Shown: positions 50,152-60,507 of the stretch, piece by piece
Position numbering within the stretch: position 1 is the stretch's first letter
Layout: each line of letters opens with the position of its first letter
From: Desulfobacterales bacterium
GTDB lineage: Bacteria; Desulfobacterota; Desulfobacteria; Desulfobacterales; JALSRD01
DNA length: 64,000 nucleotides
Reading direction: 5' to 3'
Assembly (NCBI GenBank): GCA_026984935.1
Contig: JALSRD010000078.1
Span: 62,001 to 126,000 of the forward strand
Notes under the pieces: generated by a model
Told to the model about the DNA's origin: nothing
Seen by the model: the letters and a program-made list of their open reading frames with translations, nothing else
Database searches by the model: none
Program-made: the position numbers and the translations under genes

Positions 50152-51486
50152 ATGGAACGTTTGAACAACCAGAAAGCCGTTACGTCGACAACGGCTTGTA
50201 AGATTTCGTTTGACGAAAAAATTCGCATTTTTTCACACGATTTCTTAAAGTGCTGCTTGTACGTTGCCGATGCGCCGGCGCATGGCTTTGCCTTTACCAA
50301 GATGCTCTATTCCAGGTTCATCGGCACTTCCCAGGTGCTGGAAGATTTCCTGGACTTCCACGGTGCCAAGAACAGCCAGAAATGGTATTTCTACCGCGAA
50401 TTGACGGCTGCCGTGCGGCACATCAGCCTGGCGAGCTATTCGCTGAAACACATCAACAACCGCCTGGTGTTTTACGATCTGCCGGATACCGGGGCCTTTG
50501 CACGTGAGGGAGAAAAGACCCACGCTTTTTTCAAGACCTGCCTGCACCGGCTGGCGCCCGTAATTCTGGAAGAGGCCCGGCGCCTGGAGGTCGATATCCC
50601 GGACGGCACCTGCGATCCGGGCGAATTCCCGGCGATCACCACCGGCGAGATGCTGCCCTACGATATTGACGATGAGAGCAAGGATCTGCAGAAGGAAAAC
50701 ATCGTCAAAATTGCCAGCCAGTTTCTGAACATTGCTGAAAATTTCGAAAAATTCGGCTTTTACGAACCCTTCCCACTGGAAAAAATCCGGGCCATCATTC
50801 CCGCCAAGGTCAATGAGGTTCAGATCCGCAGATTCGAGATGCTGGTTCACAATCTGCAGTCGCTTTTCGACACCTATGTCATCCACGGTGGATACCGCTA
50901 CGGCAACCGCAAGCTCAAGCAGCTGCGCAGCTTTTTTTCGGTGGTGTTCCACCTGCTGCAGATGATCGGCCGCCTGTTGCATTTTTATGAACGCCACCTG
51001 TACGAAGCCGGGTACAAGCATGTCTACCGCAAGGCCCAGCAGCAACTGCTGGATATCATCGATGCGCCGATGCTGGTGGACCGCACCATCAATTTCGGAC
51101 TTTACTACGTATGCCACTTTCTGAACACCGGCAGGGCCCTTGCCAGCGAGATCCTGAATGAAAATATCGAGCGTTCGCGAATCACCGTGGGTATCCCGGT
51201 CAAGCTGGGTTTTCACAGCCGGCCCAGCCTGCTGGTGGCCAAAATTGTTCAGCACTACGGCGGCAAAGTGGAGCTGGTCGTCAATGGCGACCGGTTCGAT
51301 GCCAGCAGCGTACTGGATATCCAGTGGGCCGGGGGCAAGATCAGCAAGGAGAAAATTGAACGGGTGGTTTTCGAAGGTGACAGCCGAGCCCTGCGGGACA
51401 TTAAAATCCTGGCCGGCGTGAATTACGGCGAGGACAGCATGGGAAAAGGTGTGCCGCTGCCCAAGGAGCTGCGGTACCTGCAGTGA
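50152..51486 (+). CDS. large N-terminal domain fused to HPr-like domain
   Basis: A 444-residue protein. The last ~90 residues form an HPr fold: ITVGIPVKLGFHSRPSLL has the phospho-histidine motif H-x-R-P (His355), followed by GGKVELVVNGDRFDAS and IKILAGVNYGED. The first ~340 residues are helical and match no family I recognise (e.g. YSRFIGTSQVLEDFLDFHG). HPr carries phosphoryl groups in the PTS. Here it is fused to a large domain and no EI or EII is in the window. It may be a regulatory phospho-acceptor. The ATG at 50152 is chosen in absence of a strong ribosome binding site. Confidence 0.85.
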   Translation: MERLNNQKAVTSTTACKISFDEKIRIFSHDFLKCCLYVADAPAHGFAFTKMLYSRFIGTSQVLEDFLDFHGAKNSQKWYFYRELTAAVRHISLASYSLKHINNRLVFYDLPDTGAFAREGEKTHAFFKTCLHRLAPVILEEARRLEVDIPDGTCDPGEFPAITTGEMLPYDIDDESKDLQKENIVKIASQFLNIAENFEKFGFYEPFPLEKIRAIIPAKVNEVQIRRFEMLVHNLQSLFDTYVIHGGYRYGNRKLKQLRSFFSVVFHLLQMIGRLLHFYERHLYEAGYKHVYRKAQQQLLDIIDAPMLVDRTINFGLYYVCHFLNTGRALASEILNENIERSRITVGIPVKLGFHSRPSLLVAKIVQHYGGKVELVVNGDRFDASSVLDIQWAGGKISKEKIERVVFEGDSRALRDIKILAGVNYGEDSMGKGVPLPKELRYLQ

Positions 51487-52208
51487 GCACGATGCTCTCA
51501 GAGTCCCGGGCACCGCATGCCGCCGCCGCCGTGGTCGCCGCCGGCCGCGGCCGGCGCATGCAGTCCGCCGGACGCAAACAGTACCTGCAGCTGGCGGGGG
51601 TCCCTATTTTGAGGCGCACGCTGGAGGCTTTCGCCGCCTGTGCGCTGATCCGGCACATCTATCTCGTGATTCCGCACGACGATTTTGCCTATTGCCGGCA
51701 GGAAATCCTGCCGCCGGGCGCTAAAGCGCCGATTACCCTGGTGGCCGGCGGTGCCGAGCGACAGCACTCCGTGGCAAACGCCATTGCCGCCTGCGATGCG
51801 GCGGTGGAGATTCTGGTGGTCCACGATGGTGTGCGCCCCTTCGTCACGGCCGGGCAGATCGCTGCCTGCATCGGGGGCGCCTCGGAGACCGGTGCCTGCA
51901 TCCTGGCGCTGCCCGCCGTGGAAACCGTCAAGCAGGTGGACACCTCGGGCCGCATTCAAAAGACCCTCCCAAGGGATACACTCTGGCTGGCGCAGACGCC
52001 CCAGGCCTTCCGGCTGGCGCTGCTCCGGCAGGCACACCGGCAGGTGGCCGGAGAAAAGCTCGCCGGCACCGATGACGCCATGCTGGTGGAGCGTCTGGGC
52101 GTATCGGTCAAGGTGATCCCCGGAAGCCGTTACAACCTCAAGATCACGACCCGGGAGGACCTGCTGCTCGCCGAAGCGCTGTTGCAAAGCGGCCAGCTGC
52201 CCCTTTAA
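51483..52208 (+). CDS. ispD: 2-C-methyl-D-erythritol 4-phosphate cytidylyltransferase
   Basis: A 241-residue IspD. The nucleotide motif AAVVAAGRGRRMQSAGRKQYL is at the N-terminus, then VAGGAERQHSVANA, VVHDGVRPFV and LKITTREDLLLAE. It makes CDP-ME in the MEP isoprenoid pathway. The start is GTG, overlapping the stop of the HPr fusion gene, or ATG 51492. ispF is not directly downstream. Confidence 0.94.
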   Translation: MSTMLSESRAPHAAAAVVAAGRGRRMQSAGRKQYLQLAGVPILRRTLEAFAACALIRHIYLVIPHDDFAYCRQEILPPGAKAPITLVAGGAERQHSVANAIAACDAAVEILVVHDGVRPFVTAGQIAACIGGASETGACILALPAVETVKQVDTSGRIQKTLPRDTLWLAQTPQAFRLALLRQAHRQVAGEKLAGTDDAMLVERLGVSVKVIPGSRYNLKITTREDLLLAEALLQSGQLPL

Positions 52209-52232
52209 AAGCCCCCCGGCCGCCGGCCGCGG

Positions 52233-52261
52233 TTGACATGCGTACTCCGCTTCCTTAGTTT
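52233..52261 (+). promoter_or_regulatory. putative sigma70 promoter downstream of ispD
   Basis: TTGACA and TAGTTT are separated by 17 bases. It could serve the AhpF-like gene 400 bases downstream or an unannotated RNA. Confidence 0.5.
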
Positions 52262-52449
52262 AGGACAGAACTTGCCATGGCCCGCCGAAATGGCCTTGCA
52301 GCCCAAGGTCCGGGGAAAACCGCCCGGCGGGGTTAAGGCCTGCGGCCGTTTCCGCCCGGGAAAACCCGAAACGGGAAATACCAACAGCATCTGGACGCCC
52401 CGGTGCCCCACCGGCAAACGCCGCCGATGGTGCAGGGTTTTAAAATGAT

Positions 52450-52625
52450 CGACGCGTAAAAAGTCGGTTTATAGCGCCCTTCGGGATTTTTCGGCAAAAG
52501 GCGCGGTGCCCATGCGCATTCGAAAATGCCGGATTATTTGAAGCGCGTAGCGACAACGTTTTCGGAATTTGGCGCAACGTTGCACAGTTCCCGGAAAGGC
52601 TTGTGCAAGCCTGACATACTGACTT
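52450..52625. repeat. dispersed repeat family, copy C (reverse orientation)
   Basis: Read on the minus strand it has CTTGCACAAGCCT and GCCAAATTCCGAAAAC as in copy A, and a CGTAAAAAGTC-like end at 52456. It is more diverged than copies A and B. Confidence 0.6.
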
Positions 52626-52661
52626 TTAATAAAATATCGAGAATGCACGGAGATTTTGAAA

Positions 52662-54311
52662 ATGGAAAATGCAATCAACCGGGAGGACCAGCCGGCGGCC
52701 GAAACCAACGAAGCCTATCTCAAGCAGCTCAGGGCCACCTTCGAACGCCTGCCCAACGATATTCATCTCTACCTGTTTACGCAAAGAGGGAAGGACGATG
52801 TGTTCTGCGACGCCGCGCGGCAGACAGTGCGCGCTTTCCGCCAGCTGACCGAGAAGATTCAGTTCAGGGAGTTCAACCTGGACCACGAACTGGCCGGCAA
52901 GTGGAACGTGACGTCCTCTCCGACCCTGCTGGTAGAGCCCGAGCGCTACGCCATCCGCTGGCTGGGGGCCCCCATGGGTGAGGAGGGGCGCAGTTTCCTG
53001 GAGACCCTTCTGCTCGTGGGCCTGGGAGAGAGCAACCTCACCGAGCAGTCCAAAAAGGTCATCGCCCGGGTGGATGCGCCGCGCCGGCTCAAAGTCTTTG
53101 TCAGTGCAACCTGCCCCTACTGCCCCCAGCAGGTGGTCAACGGCGTCAAGGCGGCCATCGAAAAACCGCAGCAGGTTTCGCTTGAAATCGTCGATATCCA
53201 GTGCCACCCCGAACTCGCCGATCAATACGCGGCGCACAGTGTGCCCCAGGTGTTCGCCAACGAGATGCTCATCGGTATGGGCGCCCAGGCCGAAGAGGTC
53301 TTTGCGCTGTCTTTGCAGAAGATGGAGCCGCAGACGGTTTTTATCCCCGACAGTGATGCCGAGCGGGTCGAAACCGACCTGCTGATCGTGGGCGGCGGGC
53401 CGGCCGGTCTGACGGCCGGCATCTACGCCGTGCGCAGCGGTCTCAAGGCGGCCGTGGTGGAGCGCGACGCCCTGGGCGGGCAGGTGGCCACCACACCGGT
53501 CGTCGAGAACTATCCGGGCTTCACCCAGGTGGGGGGTAAAACACTAGTCGATATCATGGTGACCCACGCGCTGCAGTACGTGCAGATTTTCCAGGGGGAG
53601 GAGGTTCTGGAGGTGGACCCGCGGCCACCGTTCGAGGTGCAGACCAGCCGGCGGCGCTTCACAGCCAAAACCATCCTTTTGGCGACCGGCGCGCGGCACA
53701 AGCACCTGGAGGTTCCCGGGGAAAAGCGTTTTGCCGGGCGCGGTGTGAGTTACTGTGCCACCTGCGACGGGCCTTTGTTCAAGGACCGCCGGGTGGTCAT
53801 GGTGGGCGGCGGCAACAGTGCGGTTACCGAGGCGCTGTACCTCCACCACATGGGCGTTGCCGTGACGCTGATCCACCGCCGGGACAAACTGCGCGCACAG
53901 GAGTTTCTCGTTTCCCAACTGGTCGAAAACCACATTCCCGTTTTGTGGAACACCGAAATCAGGGAAATCCGCGGCGGCCAGCGCGTCGAGGAGATCCAGG
54001 TGGTCGACAACCAGAACGGCGAGGTGCGCGCGGTGAAAACCGACGGTGTCTTTGTGGCCGTCGGATATACGCCGGCCGTGGGGCTCGCCCGCAAAATCGG
54101 TCTTGAACTGACGCCGGACGGCTATATCCGGCACGACGGCAAGCACCGCACCAGCATACCGGGGATTTACTCCGCCGGGGATGTGGAGGGCGGCTACAAG
54201 CAGATCGTCACGGCAACGGGTATGGGGTCTGCGGCCGCCATGACCATCTTCGAAGACCTGATCAACCCCTACTGGCAGAAACGCACCGACCAGGTCCGGC
54301 ATGCGCGCTGA
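52662..54311 (+). CDS. AhpF-like flavoprotein (two thioredoxin folds fused to thioredoxin reductase)
   Basis: A 549-residue protein. The first ~200 residues hold two thioredoxin-like folds, the second with active site CPYC (about 151-154). A TrxR-like FAD domain follows: LIVGGGPAGLTAGIYA, dithiol SYCATCD (about Cys365/368), NAD(P)H motif VVMVGGGNSAVTEA and IPGIYSAGDVEGG. This equals AhpF/PDO-TrxR fusions, which pass electrons from NAD(P)H to a peroxiredoxin. The ATG at 52662 has CGGAGA nine bases upstream. No AhpC is beside it. The Sec peroxiredoxin at 27.8 kb would be a possible acceptor in principle. Confidence 0.92.
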   Translation: MENAINREDQPAAETNEAYLKQLRATFERLPNDIHLYLFTQRGKDDVFCDAARQTVRAFRQLTEKIQFREFNLDHELAGKWNVTSSPTLLVEPERYAIRWLGAPMGEEGRSFLETLLLVGLGESNLTEQSKKVIARVDAPRRLKVFVSATCPYCPQQVVNGVKAAIEKPQQVSLEIVDIQCHPELADQYAAHSVPQVFANEMLIGMGAQAEEVFALSLQKMEPQTVFIPDSDAERVETDLLIVGGGPAGLTAGIYAVRSGLKAAVVERDALGGQVATTPVVENYPGFTQVGGKTLVDIMVTHALQYVQIFQGEEVLEVDPRPPFEVQTSRRRFTAKTILLATGARHKHLEVPGEKRFAGRGVSYCATCDGPLFKDRRVVMVGGGNSAVTEALYLHHMGVAVTLIHRRDKLRAQEFLVSQLVENHIPVLWNTEIREIRGGQRVEEIQVVDNQNGEVRAVKTDGVFVAVGYTPAVGLARKIGLELTPDGYIRHDGKHRTSIPGIYSAGDVEGGYKQIVTATGMGSAAAMTIFEDLINPYWQKRTDQVRHAR

Positions 54312-54331
54312 GAAGTTCCGGCACGCGGGGC

Positions 54332-55282
54332 CTATAGGCGCGAAAACGCCTGCTGTAGAGTGGCAGCCGTTCTGCCGCCGTGTCTTTGCCGATGCAGGAA
54401 CGTAATGACCGCGTCCAGGCCGGGCAGGCCCGGTCGGGCGCCGGTTTTCAGGCAGGTCAGCGCAGCGGCCGCACTGGCAAAATCCAGCAGCGCAGGCCAG
54501 GGCAGGTTGCGCGCCAGTCCGGCGGCAAAGGCCGCGTGAAAGGCATCGCCGGCACCGGTGGTATCCACGGCGCTGATTGGAAAAGCCGGCAGATGCCCCT
54601 TGCGGCCCCCCTTTTTCCAGACCAGACCTTCCTTGCCGCATGTGATGATTACCGACCGGTTTGCGCGGCTGCCGATACGGTCCAGCGCAGCTTCGGCATC
54701 ATGGCAGCTGCTGAACTGGCGGGCAAAAGTCTGTGATGCCACCAGGTGGTCCACACGGCCGGCGAGCTGTCGGGTCCCGACGTTAAGCGAACCCGCATCC
54801 AGCACTGAAATTGCGCCTGCGGCCGTCCTCTGCAGCAGATCCAACGAGGCGTGCGGCTCATGGCCGTCCATGAGCAGAACCCGCGGCGCCGGGTCGGCGG
54901 TGCCGGGCGCGGCGGTGAGCGGCGGCGTGTCCCTGCGGTAGTTGACCACCGAGCGCAGACCGTCAGGTGTGACGAGGATGGCCGACAGCGGTGTGGGGTG
55001 TTCCCCGCGTACCAGCAGGCGGGTGTCGACGTTGTCCGCTTGCAGTTCTGCCGCGTGGCGCCGGCCGAACAGGTCGTTGCCAAGGTAACCGCAGAAGGCC
55101 GCCCGCAGGCCCAGCCGTGCAACGGCTACCGCGGCATTGGCCGCCGGTCCGCCGCCGCTGGCGGTCAGAGTGCGGGCCAGCATCTTTTCATCGGCGCCGA
55201 TCAGGTGATCGACGGAAAAGATCAGGTCGAAACAGGCGTGGCCGGCGCACAGAACGTCAATGGGATGTGAAAACGGCTGCAT
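54332..55282 (-). CDS. PfkB-family carbohydrate kinase
   Basis: A 316-residue kinase of the ribokinase fold. GGGPAANAAVAVARLG is the first PfkB signature and DTTGAGDAFHAAFAAG the second, with the catalytic Asp. The substrate (sugar, nucleoside or related) is not evident. The start is ATG 55282 without a strong ribosome binding site. It converges with the AhpF-like gene, 20 bases apart. Confidence 0.88.
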   Translation of the reverse strand: MQPFSHPIDVLCAGHACFDLIFSVDHLIGADEKMLARTLTASGGGPAANAAVAVARLGLRAAFCGYLGNDLFGRRHAAELQADNVDTRLLVRGEHPTPLSAILVTPDGLRSVVNYRRDTPPLTAAPGTADPAPRVLLMDGHEPHASLDLLQRTAAGAISVLDAGSLNVGTRQLAGRVDHLVASQTFARQFSSCHDAEAALDRIGSRANRSVIITCGKEGLVWKKGGRKGHLPAFPISAVDTTGAGDAFHAAFAAGLARNLPWPALLDFASAAAALTCLKTGARPGLPGLDAVITFLHRQRHGGRTAATLQQAFSRL

Positions 55283-55411
55283 GCCCGTGTTTTATTGCGT
55301 GACGCAATATGCCTGTCAACGCTTTTTTAGGCTCCCGCCGGCGCCGCGCATTGCAGGCCCACGGGATTGACAGCTGTTGCGGCGCCGTGATAGGCTTTTA
55401 ACAGGGTGTTC

Positions 55412-56635
55412 TCAGGACGTTGTCTGCAGGTGCGTGCGATTGATCACCAGGTTCAGATCCGGCTGGATGAACTCCAGGCGCCCGGTTTCAAAGGGGAGGT
55501 AGACCAGCAGGTAGCGTTGTGGATCGATCAGGATGTCGGATAGTCGGGGCAGCAGGCGGCGCGCGGGCTTGGCAAATCCCGCCAGGATGATCTTCAGGCT
55601 GTCCAGGGCTTCTGCCACCGGCAGGGTGACGGGGGCAACCTCACCGTGCGGCAGACTGCGGGTGAAGTTGTCGCGCGGTGGTGCCAGGGTGGCCTGGGTG
55701 GCGGCACGCAGGAAGGTTTTGGGGCGCAGGCTGAAAGCCGGTGACCAGAAACGGAAAGCACGATGCTGCCAGTCCGGCTGCATCGCCACGGGCAGATTCG
55801 CAAGCCGGGCCAGATCCGCATAGGAGGAGAGTGCGACGCCGGAGACGCGGGCGGCGATGCGCCAGAAGGGGAAGTAGCGCAGCCCGTCTCGCGACGCACT
55901 CTTGAGCGTAGCGAAGTTGATTTCTTTAAAGCCATCGGCCGTGGCCTGCCACATGCTGTCGCAGTTGCGGCAGGCCAGTGCCAGCGTGTCGCGTTCTCCG
56001 GCCAGGTCCCAGCCGCAGGACGGGCACAGCGCCGGCAGAAAATGCAGCGGCCAGTGCGATTTGACGCTCGGCAGCCGGCCCAGCGGCGTTTCGTGTCCTG
56101 CAGAGGTCGGCAGCGGCTGGTTTAAAACCGCGTCGTAGAATCTGCCTTTTTCGTAAAACGGCGCGTAAATCAGACTCAGCGCATCACCGACGTAGGCCTG
56201 GTGAAAAACCGGCCGGGGCAGGGATTTGTGGAACTGCTCCTGAAAAGTCTTCACCACCTGCCCGTGGGCCAGGCGGGGTTCGATAAAGCCGCCGCTTGCC
56301 GCCGGTGTAACGAATTTCATCTTCAGCGCCTGGGTGCGCAAACCCACGGAGATCGGCAGTGTGGCCAGCTCCAGTGCCTGGTGGCTGACGTCGATGCAGC
56401 GATGGCGCACGCCCGCTTGGGTTGCGGAAAACAGCGTCCCCTTGTAGCGCCAGTAGGGAACGTATATCAGGTCCGCGTTTTCGGGGGCATGATGCGGCAG
56501 CAGGTAACGGAAGTAATCGCTGCGGGTCAGGTAGGATTTGACCCGGCAGAAGCTGCAGGTGAAGAGACGCTCGGTTTCCTCTAAGATGGCCGGTGCACCG
56601 CATTGCGGGCACTGATGTTCGATAAGCAGTTTCAT
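55412..56635 (-). CDS. zinc-ribbon protein, partner of SPFH protein?
   Basis: A 407-residue cytoplasmic protein. An N-terminal zinc ribbon (HQCPQCGAPAILEETER...FTCSFC) and a central second one (LCPSCGWDLA...LACRNCDS) stand in a large uncharacterised domain with YVPYWRYKGTLFSA and YFPFWRIAARVSG. The repeated 'PYWR/PFWR' pattern suggests two related halves. No catalytic motif is seen. The protein could be a membrane-peripheral partner of the SPFH/zinc-ribbon protein encoded 0.6 kb away on the same strand; a DUF4124 gene on the other strand lies between. Start 56635 gives MKLLIEHQC; 56644 is an alternative. Confidence 0.75.
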   Translation of the reverse strand: MKLLIEHQCPQCGAPAILEETERLFTCSFCRVKSYLTRSDYFRYLLPHHAPENADLIYVPYWRYKGTLFSATQAGVRHRCIDVSHQALELATLPISVGLRTQALKMKFVTPAASGGFIEPRLAHGQVVKTFQEQFHKSLPRPVFHQAYVGDALSLIYAPFYEKGRFYDAVLNQPLPTSAGHETPLGRLPSVKSHWPLHFLPALCPSCGWDLAGERDTLALACRNCDSMWQATADGFKEINFATLKSASRDGLRYFPFWRIAARVSGVALSSYADLARLANLPVAMQPDWQHRAFRFWSPAFSLRPKTFLRAATQATLAPPRDNFTRSLPHGEVAPVTLPVAEALDSLKIILAGFAKPARRLLPRLSDILIDPQRYLLVYLPFETGRLEFIQPDLNLVINRTHLQTTS

Positions 56636-56722
56636 ACGGCGCAAGAAGGACCCGCCGCGGGACTTTTCCGCCCGGGGGTGGGGGTGACATTAAGCGATGG
56701 CATGCGTACCGCGGGGGGCTGA

Positions 56723-57277
56723 ATGATGAAACGTTTGCTCAGGGCCTGGATTGTCATATTTGCGATACTGTTTCTGGCGCCGCCGCTTTGGGCCGCCTAT
56801 TACAGTTACAGGGACACCAACGGGGTGCTGCACTTCACCGATCGACTGGACAACGTGCCTGACGACCTGCTGCCCCGGGTGAAATTCCATCCGGACGTAC
56901 CGTCCGCCGCCAGCCCGCCGGAGCCTGCCGGCAAAGCGGCGCCGGCACCGTCCGAAAACCTCAATCTGCCCCCCGTGAAAACGCCGCGGGACCACACCAT
57001 CGAAGCACTGAAGCGTCAGCGGGCGCAGCTGTTTGCCCGCTATCGCCGGTTGGTCGAAGAGCGGAAACGGCTCACAAAAATGTACGCCGCCATTCCGCAT
57101 CGCCCGCGCATCCGTTCGCGCAAGCGCCACAAGGTCTTCAACAAGAAGGCCCTGGACTTCAACCAGCGGGTGGCGGCCTATGAGAATGCACGCCGGGCCT
57201 TCAACAGCCGGCTTCCGGGGTACGGTGTGGAACCTCTGCCGGCGGTGCCCCGGCTGGCAAACAGGGTCCAGCGCTAG
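56723..57277 (+). CDS. DUF4124 domain protein, secreted
   Basis: A 184-residue protein with signal peptide (IVIFAILFLAPPLWA) and a DUF4124 domain at the mature N-terminus (YYSYRDTNGVLHFTDRLDNV), then a Pro/Ala linker and a helical C-terminal part rich in Arg and Lys. DUF4124 proteins are periplasmic, with unknown role. Its 3' end overlaps the SPFH gene end by four bases in convergent orientation. Confidence 0.85.
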   Translation: MMKRLLRAWIVIFAILFLAPPLWAAYYSYRDTNGVLHFTDRLDNVPDDLLPRVKFHPDVPSAASPPEPAGKAAPAPSENLNLPPVKTPRDHTIEALKRQRAQLFARYRRLVEERKRLTKMYAAIPHRPRIRSRKRHKVFNKKALDFNQRVAAYENARRAFNSRLPGYGVEPLPAVPRLANRVQR

Positions 57278-58464
57278 GTCGTCGGATCTGCCGGCTTTTC
57301 CCCGGTCTGTCGGGCCTGATGTTTTTCGCCGCACTGGTTGCAGAAAAGCGCATCCGGCAGGTTTTCGTGGCCGCACTGCGTGCAGGCCCAGGGTGCCTGC
57401 TGACGGTCTGCAGGATGGCCGCAACGCGGGCAGAACTTGGCCGTCGGCGTCAGGTTCTTGCCGCATTGTGTGCAGCGCTGGAACACCAGTTGCTGGTGGC
57501 CGCAGTGCGGACAGAATCTGGCCTGCGGCGGAACCGGTGCGTGACACTCTTCACAGGCAAAACCACCCGGGCTTTCATCGCCGGGTGTGCCCGATTTGGC
57601 GACGGCGCCTGTTCCGGTGAAGTACTGGGCGAACATGGCCGGCATCATGAGCCCCATACCGGCGCCCATACCCATGCCGGCTCCGGCGCTGCCCTCGTTT
57701 TCAGCCGCCTTTTCCATGGCCATGGCGGTTTTCATCTGCATCAGCTTGTTCATGTCCTGAAAGACGCCCATGCGGCTGCGGTCGTCGATGGCCTGCTGCA
57801 CTTCCGGCGGCGGCGTCACGCTGTTGATATACACGTGATTCAGCCCCAGACCGAAACGGCTGAAATCCTGTTTCAGGCGTCCGGCCAGGCCCTCGGAGAG
57901 CTCGTCGTATTTGGCGGGCAGGTTCAGCAGCGAATCGATGCGCTCCCCCATAAAGTCGTTGAAACGGGAGACGATCACGCGGTTCAAGTACTCTTCGATT
58001 TCCTCGGTGGTGAAAACCCCCTGCGTCCCCACCAGAGAGTTGACGAACAGCACGGGCTGAACAACCTGCAGGTTGAAGACGCCGAAAGCCCGCAGGCGCA
58101 CCAGGCCCAGCTCGGAATCTTTGAAAGCCACCGGATCGCGGGTGCCCCATTTCAGATTGGTGAAGACCTTCAGGTTGATAAAGTAAACTTCGGCCCGCAG
58201 CGGACTGGTCATGCCCCAGGGGGCGCTGAGGATCTTGGTCAGAATCGGGATGTTGGCGGTTTTCAGCGTGTGCCGTCCGGGGCCGAAAGCGTCCAGAGCG
58301 CGGCCCTGGTAATAAAAGACCGCGGCCTGATTGTCGCGTACGGTCAGCTGGGCGCCATACTTGATTTCGCCGGAGCCCTTTTCAGGCAGGCGGTGGACCA
58401 GTTCCTTGCCGGTATTGTCAAACCACTCCAGAACTTCCAGAAAAACCAGGTTGTCGTTTCCCAT
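57274..58464 (-). CDS. SPFH-domain protein with C-terminal zinc ribbons
   Basis: A 396-residue protein. The SPFH (stomatin/prohibitin-like) domain covers about residues 20-260 (YGAQLTVRDNQAAVFYYQGR, VYFINLKVFTNLKWGTRDPV, LGLNHVYINSVTPPPEV). A Gly/Met-rich linker (AGAGMGMGAGMGLMMP) leads to four CxxC zinc-ribbon halves (ACEECHAPV, FCPHCGHQ, RCTQCGKN, FCPRCGHP, ACTQCGHE, FCNQCGEK). This resembles YdjI/'virion core protein' types of bacteria. Start 58464 has GGGAGAG upstream. Possible role in membrane microdomain or stress; unknown. Confidence 0.88.
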   Translation of the reverse strand: MGNDNLVFLEVLEWFDNTGKELVHRLPEKGSGEIKYGAQLTVRDNQAAVFYYQGRALDAFGPGRHTLKTANIPILTKILSAPWGMTSPLRAEVYFINLKVFTNLKWGTRDPVAFKDSELGLVRLRAFGVFNLQVVQPVLFVNSLVGTQGVFTTEEIEEYLNRVIVSRFNDFMGERIDSLLNLPAKYDELSEGLAGRLKQDFSRFGLGLNHVYINSVTPPPEVQQAIDDRSRMGVFQDMNKLMQMKTAMAMEKAAENEGSAGAGMGMGAGMGLMMPAMFAQYFTGTGAVAKSGTPGDESPGGFACEECHAPVPPQARFCPHCGHQQLVFQRCTQCGKNLTPTAKFCPRCGHPADRQQAPWACTQCGHENLPDALFCNQCGEKHQARQTGEKPADPTT

Positions 58465-58937
58465 CTCAAAACTCTCCCGTTGTTTGCGGTAGGTGCCGGT
58501 TGTCAACGTTCACGTATCGATATGCAAACTTTGCGCCAGCACCCGGATGGTCCCTGTTAGAGGCCGCCAAGCCGTCAGTGGCGCCTGGAGAAAATCCGGC
58601 TGATGCGGACGACTTGCCGGCTTTCACTGTCTTGGCCGGTAGTTGCAATCAGGCAGCAGGGCTGCAAAAGCCCGCACGTTGATCCGCAACAATAACTCGG
58701 CAAGCAGGCATGTATGACAAAAAACGGCCACAAAGGTGCCGTTTATCGTCATGTGTTTGGCGGTGCCGGCGGACCGGCAAAGACCCTGAAAAGAGGTGGG
58801 ATCGGTTTCCCGGCCGGCCACGCTTTGGCATTGACGTTGGCGGTAAATTAAGCTATATGAGAAAAGATAGGGATTTATGTATGCATTGGTGCGCAAAAAG
58901 AGGATCGCGGCCGATTTGTTCCGCTTTGCGGATGTTT
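58465..58937. other. intergenic region, no gene supported
   Basis: About 470 bases upstream of the SPFH gene and 3' of tRNA-Arg. A plus-strand promoter-like pair TTGACG-17-TATATG lies at 58831-58859 with no gene close behind it. Frames here lack coding character. Confidence 0.4.
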
Positions 58938-59014
<77 letters not shown>

Positions 59015-59413
59015 ATTTCGAAAAATTTCCCATACCATAGCAGGCCGAGGATGTCCATAGCGAAAACCGGCTACCGGCACCGTTCGTCAATCGCTTTGGG
59101 AAACTTCGCGGGCTGCCGACACGCCTGCAGCGCCATCCGGAAATGATGCTCTTCGCCATCGCTTCCCCTTTGCCCAGTGGTCAGATCTGGAAATGCGGTG
59201 CCACAACAAAGTTGTCATGGCAATCGGTCTGGCATGGGGCGTGAACCTGGAGGCGCGGTGGAAATGTGGCGTTGCTTTCGCCGCCCGCCGGGGGGATTGA
59301 TTGACGGATGCATGCCGGCGGATATACAGAGCAGTACATTTTGGCACTTTAGCAGATGAATATGCATCCCGGCGGGTGAATTTCCGGGTTGCGCGTAACC
59401 ATAAAGAAGACCC
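59015..59413. other. leader region of the RpoH-like gene
   Basis: About 400 bases. It holds the promoter at 59301 and a direct repeat: GGATGCATGCCGGCGG at about 59306-59321 and ATATGCATCCCGGCGG at about 59359-59374. No gene is supported. Confidence 0.45.
59301..59328 (+). promoter_or_regulatory. promoter of the RpoH-like sigma gene
   Basis: TTGACG and TATACA are separated by 16 bases; a direct repeat of ATGCATNCCGGCGG flanks the start region and may bind a regulator. Confidence 0.55.
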
Positions 59414-60403
<990 letters not shown>

Positions 60404-60507
60404 TGCGGCCCCGGAAACCGGGCACCAGGTGCCGCTCCGCCGCCGGAGCGGACCGATGGAGCGGGAAAAGCCCCTGAATGCGGATATATCGAAAAGGTTG
60501 GAGATGG

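Larger units (their letters stand above)
52209..52661. other. intergenic region with promoter and dispersed repeat
   Basis: About 450 bases between ispD and the AhpF-like gene. A promoter at 52233 is followed by about 180 GC-rich bases that can form several hairpins (for example GGCC..GCAG/CTGCGGCC and CGGTG/CACCG), possibly a structured RNA, and then repeat copy C. Confidence 0.4.

Noticed and set aside
59330-59360. Sigma54 promoter (TGGCAC...GC) before the RpoH-like gene
   Set aside because: The GG-to-GC spacing is wrong; the sigma70-type pair fits better.
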